Source of the DNA: Clostridium sp. CAG:967
Lineage (GTDB): Bacteria; Cyanobacteriota; Vampirovibrionia; Gastranaerophilales; Gastranaerophilaceae
NCBI GenBank assembly: GCA_000433095.1
Contig: HF991478.1
Coordinates: forward strand, 16,824 to 38,608
DNA: 21,785 nt
Direction of reading: 5' to 3'
The position numbers and the translations under genes were made by a program. Below are positions 1 through 6,446 of this stretch, piece by piece (the stretch's first letter is position 1; each line of letters begins with the position of its first letter). Below the pieces are notes generated by a model that worked only from the letters and a program-made list of their open reading frames with translations, searched no databases and was not told where the DNA came from.

Positions 1-34
1 TGCTTACGAGAATAATTTTTGGAGAAAAGCTTGC

Positions 35-1381
35 TTAATAGCTTGTGTATATATCTCTCAGAATATATTCTTCAAGTGACTTTTTATCGGTAATTTTAGA
101 TTTAGGATCATTAATCATTATATCAAATGCGTATGTTTTTCCGCTTCTTGATGTAATGTAGCCTGCGATTGCGCTTACGTCCGCTAGTGTACCTGTTTTC
201 GCCCGCAAATTATCTTTAAAATAGAGCATTCTTGATTTTAGAGTACCTTCTCCTGATGTCGGAAGTGAGTTTACAAAGTTTTCGCAGTCTGCTTTTTTGA
301 CTAAGAATTCACTCATAAAATCGGCTGTTATTATATTGTTTTTAGAAACTCCGCTTCCGTCGACTATTTTTATATCTTCTGCATTTAAGCCGATTTTCTC
401 AAAGTATGCATTGAGCATTTTCAGAGAGTTTTCTAATGAACCCGTATTTTTTACAAACTGTCCGCCTGCAATTTTAAAGACGGTTTCCGCAACGAAATTA
501 TTGCTGTTTTTTAGTATTTGTTCTATTGCCGGTTCAACAGGATGAGATATTTCAGAAACAAGATATATGTTTGTGTCCGGAGTTTTCTTTTGTGAGAATT
601 TGCCGTAATAATCCATTTTTTCGGAGCGGATAGCATCTTCCAGTCTTAATATAAAATATCTTTTAGGATGATTTATCGGAATTTGTTTTGAAATTTGACC
701 TTTAACAGTTCCTTCAACAGTTAATAAATCAGGAGAAATGCTGTTATTCCGGCTTATAGTTATATCACTTTTATCACCTGTAGTTACAAGGTTCATAAAG
801 GTTGTAGGATAGAATTTAGCTGTATAAATATTGGCAGGAGAACCTTGTGAGGTTGGTGCAATGATTATTTTCAGAAGGTTTCCGTCAAGGTTATACGAGC
901 TGAATTTCGGCATTAAAGGATTTAAGTCGTCATCCCATTGCCAGCCTTCTCCCCATTCTGTACTGTCAAGAACGTAGTCATCAATATAAATTGCTTTTGG
1001 TGATAGTATTTTTTTTTCTGTTGCAGAAGCAATTAATTCTTTAATTTCTGATGAACGCAAAAAAGGATCAGCGCCAAGTTTAAGTATCAATTCGTTATTG
1101 GTATTTTTATATAACTGTGTTTTGAATTCGTAATCTTCACCCAGAGTGTCTAAAGAGGCGGAAAGTGTAATTATTTTCAGAGTAGAAGCAGGCATGTTCG
1201 GCTGTTTTTCGTTTAATTTATAAACAGTTTTGCCTGTTTTAACATCTTTAACCGATACTGAAACAGCACTTTTATTAATTCCTGAAGATGAAATTGTCCT
1301 GTCAATTGCAGCTGCTTCAGTTTTTGTTTGGATTGCAGTTAATGAAATAAGTGCAAATAAAACGGTTAATATTTTTTTCAT
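35..1381 (-). CDS. dacB: D-alanyl-D-alanine carboxypeptidase/endopeptidase, peptidase family S13 (DacB/PBP4-like)
   Basis: Penicillin-binding-protein-type serine peptidase that trims or cleaves peptidoglycan peptides outside the cytoplasmic membrane. Residues 1-25 form a signal peptide (MKK, hydrophobic core, A-rich cleavage region ending TEAAA). All three active-site boxes are present: SxxK as S66-T-L-K69, SxN as S346-K-N348 within DGSGVSKNN, and KTG at 395-397. The S13 hallmarks SNNFVAE (about 293-299) and SLPTSGEGTLKSR (372-384) are also there. The roughly 275-residue stretch between the first two boxes is the usual S13 insert, and 448 residues is a normal length. The ATG overlaps the TGA of the upstream amidase gene (ATGA), so translation is probably coupled. 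It is the last gene of a three-gene minus-strand operon. No terminator is visible in the 34 bases left before the window edge. Confidence 0.93.
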   Translation of the reverse strand: MKKILTVLFALISLTAIQTKTEAAAIDRTISSSGINKSAVSVSVKDVKTGKTVYKLNEKQPNMPASTLKIITLSASLDTLGEDYEFKTQLYKNTNNELILKLGADPFLRSSEIKELIASATEKKILSPKAIYIDDYVLDSTEWGEGWQWDDDLNPLMPKFSSYNLDGNLLKIIIAPTSQGSPANIYTAKFYPTTFMNLVTTGDKSDITISRNNSISPDLLTVEGTVKGQISKQIPINHPKRYFILRLEDAIRSEKMDYYGKFSQKKTPDTNIYLVSEISHPVEPAIEQILKNSNNFVAETVFKIAGGQFVKNTGSLENSLKMLNAYFEKIGLNAEDIKIVDGSGVSKNNIITADFMSEFLVKKADCENFVNSLPTSGEGTLKSRMLYFKDNLRAKTGTLADVSAIAGYITSRSGKTYAFDIMINDPKSKITDKKSLEEYILRDIYTSY

Positions 1382-2202
1382 ATAATTTCTACCTCATAGG
1401 TTTCTTTAATATCTTTTATACAGGTGCATCTATCCCTAAATTCATACATTTCATTGAAGTATAAGCTTGCAGTCATTGCGCCTTCTTTTTGGTCTTTAAT
1501 CTCTGTCAGTGACTCGCCTTTGAAATCAATTATTCTGGAATGTCCGATATTCCATTCGCCGTTTTCAATGTAACCTGATTGAGTTAATGCTACCATAAAA
1601 GTTTGATTTTCAACAGCCCTGCATCTTGTCATACATTCCCAGGGAACAGGTTTGTTTAATCCCCAGGCAGCACAGTTTATAAACAGATCAGCTCCGGCTT
1701 TTCTGTAGGCTCTGTAAATTTCCGGAAAACGAATGTCATAACAAATCGTAAGTCCTGTTTTAATGCCTTCAATATCAACCATAACAGGATTATTTCCTGT
1801 TGTGATAAATTTTCCCTCATCGCATCCGTAATATGAAAAAAGATGGTTTTTTGAATATTTGCAAATTAATTCGCCACTTCTATTAATTACAGGACAGGTA
1901 TTATAATAATTTCCTGCATCGTCTTTTTCGATAAAGCTTCCTCCGATAACCCAGCTATTATATTTTTTTGCAGTTTCGGAAAGAAAATTAACTGTTTCGC
2001 TGCTGTTAATTTTTTCTGCGCTTTCTCTGAAATGTTTTGGCGACCAGCCTACTGTCCAGACTTCCGGCAGCACAATAACATCCGTTTCAGAAGTTATATC
2101 TCTTAAGATTAAGTCAGATACCTTTTCGAAATTAGCTTTTTTATCCCCAACCTTTGAACACATCTGAATTGCTGATATGTTTAGTTTTTTTTCTTTTTCC
2201 AT
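1378..2202 (-). CDS. Carbon-nitrogen hydrolase (nitrilase superfamily), probably an omega-amidase-like enzyme
   Basis: Cytosolic amidase of the nitrilase superfamily, 274 residues. The Glu-Lys-Cys catalytic triad is readable: E47 in VLPEVW, K118 in YSKNHLF, and C154 in TICYDIRFPE. The CYDIRFPE signature is the form found in Nit1/Nit2-like enzymes (deaminated glutathione amidase, omega-amidase) and in bacterial YafV/MtnU-like proteins; the exact substrate cannot be fixed from sequence. No signal peptide or extra domain is seen. The start overlaps the end of the DUF374 gene by 22 bases and the stop overlaps the dacB start, so it is the middle gene of a compact operon. AAGGA lies only about 2 nt before the ATG, unusually close, but the conserved beta-strand LNISAIQM follows directly and leaves no better start. 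Confidence 0.9.
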   Translation of the reverse strand: MEKEKKLNISAIQMCSKVGDKKANFEKVSDLILRDITSETDVIVLPEVWTVGWSPKHFRESAEKINSSETVNFLSETAKKYNSWVIGGSFIEKDDAGNYYNTCPVINRSGELICKYSKNHLFSYYGCDEGKFITTGNNPVMVDIEGIKTGLTICYDIRFPEIYRAYRKAGADLFINCAAWGLNKPVPWECMTRCRAVENQTFMVALTQSGYIENGEWNIGHSRIIDFKGESLTEIKDQKEGAMTASLYFNEMYEFRDRCTCIKDIKETYEVEII

Positions 2203-2864
2203 AATCCTTGTTTTTTTGCCTCGTTATAAAGCTCAGGTGCATTTTTTTCAAGTTCTTCAAGTGAAGCTTTAATTTTTTCTTTTACCTTATTGATATCTTC
2301 TTCTGTGGCATCAGGTTTTACATATACAGGCTCGCCGTATATGTTTAAAATATTACAAAAGCCGAGAGGTGTTTTCATTTTGTCCCACGATGGCAGGCTT
2401 ATAAAAGTTTTTTGTGGAGAATACCAGTATGAAGGAACAATAGGAGCACCTGACATTTGTGCAATTTTTATTGCTCCGTTTTTAACTTTATGCAGCGGTC
2501 CGTGAGGTCCGTCAACCATAATTGCAACGTAATTCCCCTCCTTTAACTGGTCAATCATTTGGAAAGTTGATGCAACAGCACCTTTTTTGTTTGAGGAGCC
2601 TCGTATGACTTTAAATCCCCAATTTTCACAGGTTCTTGCAACAATTTCTCCGTCAATGGAATTGCTGATAAGTATATTTACTTTGTCCCTGTTTCTTATA
2701 CCGTGCACCATAAACTGGTTAGCATGCCACATGGCATATATACATGGTGTAAGACAGGGATTATTTAACTCCTCTATGTGCGTAAATATTTCCTGTACTC
2801 TTAATATTCTGTATGCAACATTAGCAAGTGCACCGACATTTTTTCCGTTAATCAACCTTACCAT
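2181..2864 (-). CDS. DUF374 lysophospholipid acyltransferase family protein
   Basis: Member of the DUF374 family, related to LPLAT/LpxL-type acyltransferases and expected to act on a lipid substrate at the membrane. Motifs in order: MWH at 45-47 (the family's catalytic-region histidine), SNSIDGE at 67-73, RGSS at 88-91, and DGPHGP at 118-123 followed by VKNGAIKIAQMSGAPIVP. At 227 residues it is typical of the family, with a lysine-rich C-terminus. It is the first gene of the operon continuing into the amidase and dacB. The ATG lies 7 nt after a perfect extended -10 (TGGTATAAT) and has no Shine-Dalgarno, so the mRNA is probably leaderless. The gene is divergent from tig. The acyl acceptor is unknown; linking it to lipid A or phospholipid would be a guess. 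Confidence 0.85.
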   Translation of the reverse strand: MVRLINGKNVGALANVAYRILRVQEIFTHIEELNNPCLTPCIYAMWHANQFMVHGIRNRDKVNILISNSIDGEIVARTCENWGFKVIRGSSNKKGAVASTFQMIDQLKEGNYVAIMVDGPHGPLHKVKNGAIKIAQMSGAPIVPSYWYSPQKTFISLPSWDKMKTPLGFCNILNIYGEPVYVKPDATEEDINKVKEKIKASLEELEKNAPELYNEAKKQGLWKKKKN

Positions 2865-2871
2865 GACTTTT

Positions 2872-2880
2872 ATTATACCA
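2872..2880 (-). promoter_or_regulatory. Extended -10 promoter for the DUF374 operon (leaderless start)
   Basis: On the minus strand the bases read TGGTATAAT, a perfect extended -10 (TGnTATAAT), followed by 7 nt and then the ATG at 2864. Transcription would start at or within one base of the A of the ATG. No convincing -35 is seen, which fits an extended -10 promoter. Confidence 0.65.
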
Positions 2881-2903
2881 TAAACTTCGCTTAACTTAAC
2901 GAC

Positions 2904-2931
2904 TTGCGCAAATTCTTTTTTGCTGTATGAT
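2904..2931 (+). promoter_or_regulatory. Candidate sigma70 promoter for tig
   Basis: TTGCGC, 16 nt, TATGAT. The -10 matches 5 of 6 consensus bases and the -35 is weak. Predicted transcription start is about 2938, giving a leader of about 28 nt that contains the AAAGGA ribosome binding site of tig. Confidence 0.45.
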
Positions 2932-2966
2932 TTTAGTACAAGTATTACTTAATAAAGGATAAAATA

Positions 2967-4259
2967 ATGAAAGTAACTTTAGAAAAAGAAAAAGAAAATG
3001 TAGTAAAATTAGATATTACTATTCCTGCGAAAGATGCAGCAGATGCGTATAACAAAGCTGTTCAAAGAATATCTCAATATGTAAATATTGACGGTTTCAG
3101 AAAAGGAAAAGCTCCACGTGCAGTTGTTGAAAGACATGTCGGAACAGAAAGAATTAAGCAGGAAGCTATTGAAAACCTGATGCCTAAAGCTATCAATCAG
3201 GCTGTAGTTGATAATAACTTAGATATCATTGCTCAGCCTTATATCACAGATTATAACTTTAATATGGGCGAAGATTTAACAGTTACCGCTAAAGCGGAAT
3301 TAAGACCGGAAGTTACTCTTGGAGAATATAAAGGTCTAAAACTTGAAGTAAAAGATACTCCGGTTGATGATGCTGCAATGCAAAAATCAATTGATAATCT
3401 TTTGAATCAGCACAGCACTCAGGAAATTGTTACTGACAGACCTACTAAAGAAACCGATATTGCAGTAATTGATTTTGACGGCTATGCAAACGGTGAAAAA
3501 ATTCAAGGCGGAGAAGCTAAAAATTATCCGTTAGATTTGGCTAATTCAAACTTTATTCCAGGTTTTGCCGAACAATTGGTAGGTAAAAACTTAAATGATG
3601 AATTTGAAATCAAGGTGACCTTCCCTGAACAATACCATGATGAGAAATTAAAAGGTCAGCCTGCTACTTTCAAAATTAAAATTAACGAAATTAAAGAGAA
3701 AAAATTACCTGAATTAAATGATGAATTTGCTCAGAAAATAGGACCTTTCAAAACAGTTGATGATTTGAAAGCTGATATTCAAAAGTATTTGGATTCTCAA
3801 AGAGAAAGATCTAACAGACAAAATTCTGAAAACGAAGTTTTCAAAACTGTAATTGATGCCGCAAAAGTTGAAATTCCTCAAACAATGGTTGACAGAGAAG
3901 TTGCTTCTTTAAAAGAAGAATACAAACAAAGACTTGCTGCTCAAGGTATCAGCTGGGATAACTTAGTTAAAGCTCAGGGTGAAGATGAATTGGTTAAAAA
4001 CCTTAAAGAAGATGCTTTAATCAGAATTAAAAACTCTCTTGTAATTGATAAAATTGCTAAGACTGAAAATATAAAACTTGATCAAAAAGATCTTGAAAAG
4101 AAATTTGGCGAACTAAGCGCTGCTTATGGTATGAAACCTCAGGATTTAATTAAACAGTTAGGACAAAATCCTGAAGTTTTGGCAAGCATTTCTCAACAAG
4201 CTATGAATGATAAAGTTAGAGATTTCTTAATGGAAAACAATAAAGTTGAAATTAAGTAA
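2967..4259 (+). CDS. tig: Trigger factor, ribosome-associated chaperone and peptidyl-prolyl isomerase
   Basis: Binds at the ribosome exit tunnel and helps nascent chains fold. The N-terminal ribosome-binding domain carries the signature GFRKGKAP at 43-50. A central FKBP-type PPIase domain (roughly 155-240) includes VIDFDGYANGEKIQGG and FIPGFAEQLVG. A helical C-terminal chaperone domain ends in a NKVEIK tail. The length of 430 residues is normal. The start is supported by AAAGGA 8 nt upstream. It lies immediately upstream of clpP and clpX, a widely conserved order, but a strong terminator after the stop separates it from clpP, so the two units are probably expressed independently. Confidence 0.97.
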   Translation: MKVTLEKEKENVVKLDITIPAKDAADAYNKAVQRISQYVNIDGFRKGKAPRAVVERHVGTERIKQEAIENLMPKAINQAVVDNNLDIIAQPYITDYNFNMGEDLTVTAKAELRPEVTLGEYKGLKLEVKDTPVDDAAMQKSIDNLLNQHSTQEIVTDRPTKETDIAVIDFDGYANGEKIQGGEAKNYPLDLANSNFIPGFAEQLVGKNLNDEFEIKVTFPEQYHDEKLKGQPATFKIKINEIKEKKLPELNDEFAQKIGPFKTVDDLKADIQKYLDSQRERSNRQNSENEVFKTVIDAAKVEIPQTMVDREVASLKEEYKQRLAAQGISWDNLVKAQGEDELVKNLKEDALIRIKNSLVIDKIAKTENIKLDQKDLEKKFGELSAAYGMKPQDLIKQLGQNPEVLASISQQAMNDKVRDFLMENNKVEIK

Positions 4260-4277
4260 TTCAAAATAATTAATATA

Positions 4278-4305
4278 TGTGCCGTATTTACAACGGCACA
4301 TTTTT
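4278..4305 (+). terminator. Rho-independent terminator of tig
   Basis: A perfect 7-bp stem TGTGCCG / CGGCACA (4278-4284 and 4294-4300) with a 9-nt loop is followed directly by TTTTT. It starts 18 bases after the tig stop codon. Confidence 0.85.
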
Positions 4306-4332
4306 GATTAATATTTATATAAGCCATATAAT
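4304..4332 (+). promoter_or_regulatory. Sigma70 promoter for clpP-clpX
   Basis: TTGATT at 4304-4309, a 17-nt spacer, and a perfect TATAAT at 4327-4332. The -35 overlaps the T-run of the tig terminator, so termination and re-initiation are packed together. Predicted start is about 4339, giving a leader of about 76 nt before clpP. Confidence 0.7.
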
Positions 4333-4347
4333 GTAATTAAAGTTGAA

Positions 4348-4367
4348 GGAAAGGATTAGAACTTTCC
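4348..4367 (+). other. Hairpin in the clpP leader
   Basis: GGAAAG and CTTTCC pair across an 8-nt loop. An alternative pairing of AAAGTT (from 4340) with AACTTT uses part of the same 3' arm, so the two helices exclude each other. There is no T-run, so it is not a terminator. Function is unknown and the stems are short. Confidence 0.35.
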
Positions 4368-4414
4368 ACAAAAAACGATAATATTTGACGAGAACAGTCA
4401 GAAAGGGTAAAAAA

Positions 4415-5005
4415 ATGAGTTTTGTACCGGTAGTAGTTGAACAGTCCAGCAGAGGCGAGCGTTCTTTTGATATTTTCTCAAGATTATTGAGAGAAAGAAT
4501 TATTTTCTTAGGCACTCCTATTGATGATATGGTAGCTAACCTTGTTGTTGCTCAATTGTTATTGTTGGATAGTGAAAATCCTGAAAAAGATATCATGTTA
4601 TATATTAACAGCCCGGGCGGTTCTGTAACTGCCGGTTTTGCAATCTATGATACAATGCAGCATATCAGAGCCGATGTTTCTACTATTTGTTTGGGACAGG
4701 CTGCTTCTATGGGTGCTTTTCTTTTATCATCAGGAGCAAAAGGTAAAAGATTAGCTTTACCGCATTCACGTGTTTTAATCCACCAGCCTCTGGGCGGAGC
4801 TCAAGGTCAGGCTACTGATATTGAAATTCAGGCTGCTGAAATTATCAGAATTAAAAAATCTCTGAATGAAATCTTAGCTTCTAACACAGGTCAATCAATT
4901 AAGAAAATCGAAAAAGATACTGACCGTGATTATATCATGACTCCTGCAGAAGCTTTGGAATACGGTATGATTGACAAAGTAGTATCTCGTGATGCTATTA
5001 AATAG
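4415..5005 (+). CDS. clpP: ATP-dependent Clp protease proteolytic subunit
   Basis: Serine peptidase that forms the barrel-shaped proteolytic core of the ClpXP machine in the cytosol. The catalytic triad is S98 (GQAASMGAF), H123 (VLIHQP) and D172 (RDYIMT), at exactly the usual positions. At 196 residues it is a normal length. An in-frame TTG at 4385 would add ten residues, but the ATG at 4415 is preferred because GAAAGGG lies 7-8 nt before it and MSFVPVVVEQ is the usual ClpP N-terminus. clpX follows after 26 bases and is almost certainly co-transcribed. The gene has its own promoter and a long leader. Confidence 0.97.
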   Translation: MSFVPVVVEQSSRGERSFDIFSRLLRERIIFLGTPIDDMVANLVVAQLLLLDSENPEKDIMLYINSPGGSVTAGFAIYDTMQHIRADVSTICLGQAASMGAFLLSSGAKGKRLALPHSRVLIHQPLGGAQGQATDIEIQAAEIIRIKKSLNEILASNTGQSIKKIEKDTDRDYIMTPAEALEYGMIDKVVSRDAIK

Positions 5006-5031
5006 TTTATTAAATAATAAGGATATAAAAA

Positions 5032-6333
5032 ATGCCAAAACATGATGACAGCAGATTAAAATGTTCTTTTTGCGGAAAATCTCAAGATCAGGTTAAGAAA
5101 TTAATTGCAGGTCCTGAAGTATATATCTGCGATGAATGTGTTGATTTGTGTAATCAGATATTAGATGAAGAATTCTTTGAGAGCAAAGACAAAGAGGGAG
5201 CGGAAGGCGAAGCTTCTATTGAAGAAAAACCTATCCCGAAACCTCATGAAATTAAATCTTACCTTGATGAATATATTGTGGGTCAGGATGATGCTAAGAA
5301 AGTTTTGTCTGTTGCTGTTTATAACCACTATAAACGTTTAAAACATAACAAAACAGCTGATTTGAAGAATAACGTTGAAATTCAAAAATCAAATATACTT
5401 CTTGTCGGACCAACAGGTTCAGGTAAAACTTTGCTTGCACAGACACTTGCTAAAATGCTTGATGTTCCGTTTGCGGTTGCAGATGCTACAACTTTAACCG
5501 AAGCAGGTTATGTCGGTGATGATGTTGAAAATATTCTTCTTCGTCTTTATCAAAATGCGGAATTTGATTCTGCCAAAGCTGAAAGAGGTATTATTTACAT
5601 CGATGAAATTGATAAAATTTCAAGAAAATCTGAAAATACATCTATTACACGTGATGTTTCAGGTGAAGGTGTTCAACAGGCTTTATTGAAAATGATTGAA
5701 GGTACTGTTGCTCATGTTCCTCCTCAAGGTGGAAGAAAACATCCACATCAGGAATTTATTGAAATAGACACAAGCAATATTCTGTTTATTGTCGGCGGTG
5801 CGTTTGTCGGTTTGGAAAAAATTATTGAACGCAGAGCTGATGACGGAACTTCCGTAGGATTTGGCGCAAAACCTGCTATGACACAGGCAGAGAAAGATGC
5901 TGCGGCTGTTAAGATGCTTAAGAAATTGCAGCCGGAAGATTTGCTTAAATTTGGTTTAATTCCTGAATTTATCGGTCGTGTTCCAATCTATGCTGTTCTG
6001 GATGAATTGAATGAAAAAACATTGAAAATGATTTTGACAGAACCGAAGAATGCTGTTGTTAAGCAGTACAAATGTCTGTTAGAAATGGATGGTGTTGATT
6101 TGGAATTTGAACCTGAAGCAATTGATTTGATTGCGCAGGAAGCTATTAAACGTAAGACAGGAGCCAGAGCATTGCGTTCCATTGTTGAAGAAATAATGCT
6201 TGATGTAATGTATGATGTTCCTACAAAAGCTGATATGGATAAATTTGTAGTTACTGCTGATATGGTAAAAAATCGTAAAAATGCAGAACTGATAAAGCTT
6301 CCAACTCCTAAAGATAAGGAAATCACAGCTTAA
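5032..6333 (+). CDS. clpX: ATP-dependent Clp protease ATP-binding subunit ClpX
   Basis: AAA+ unfoldase that recognises substrates and threads them into ClpP. It has an N-terminal C4 zinc finger (C11, C14, C33, C36), Walker A GPTGSGKT at 126-133, the pore loop GYVG at 159-162, Walker B IIYIDEID (D191, E192), and a VGF tripeptide in SVGFGA corresponding to the IGF loop that docks on ClpP. The C-terminal small domain includes GARALRSIVEE. The 433-residue length and domain order are those of standard ClpX. AAGGA lies about 9 nt before the ATG. It sits 26 bases after clpP and is followed by a terminator, so clpP-clpX is a two-gene unit. Confidence 0.97.
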   Translation: MPKHDDSRLKCSFCGKSQDQVKKLIAGPEVYICDECVDLCNQILDEEFFESKDKEGAEGEASIEEKPIPKPHEIKSYLDEYIVGQDDAKKVLSVAVYNHYKRLKHNKTADLKNNVEIQKSNILLVGPTGSGKTLLAQTLAKMLDVPFAVADATTLTEAGYVGDDVENILLRLYQNAEFDSAKAERGIIYIDEIDKISRKSENTSITRDVSGEGVQQALLKMIEGTVAHVPPQGGRKHPHQEFIEIDTSNILFIVGGAFVGLEKIIERRADDGTSVGFGAKPAMTQAEKDAAAVKMLKKLQPEDLLKFGLIPEFIGRVPIYAVLDELNEKTLKMILTEPKNAVVKQYKCLLEMDGVDLEFEPEAIDLIAQEAIKRKTGARALRSIVEEIMLDVMYDVPTKADMDKFVVTADMVKNRKNAELIKLPTPKDKEITA

Positions 6334-6348
6334 CGCTTAAAAGATACG

Positions 6349-6387
6349 AAAAAAGGAGGCAGACATAAAGTACTGCTTCTTTTTTTT
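6349..6387 (+). terminator. Rho-independent terminator after clpX
   Basis: AAAAAAGGAGGCAG pairs with CTGCTTC plus a long T-run across a loop of about 10 nt, with one bulge and G-U pairs. The downstream arm ends in eight consecutive T residues. It starts about 15 bases after the clpX stop. Confidence 0.7.
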
Positions 6388-6401
6388 GTGTGTATTTTTA
6401 C

Positions 6402-6430
6402 TTAACATATTTGTAAAATGTACGTATTTA
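6402..6430 (+). promoter_or_regulatory. Possible promoter for polA
   Basis: TTAACA (5 of 6 consensus bases), 17 nt, TATTTA (weak -10). Transcription would start about 10 nt before the polA ATG, and the AT-only stretch before that ATG has no Shine-Dalgarno sequence, so the leader would be very short. Confidence 0.3.
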
Positions 6431-6446
6431 TGAAAAAATATATATT

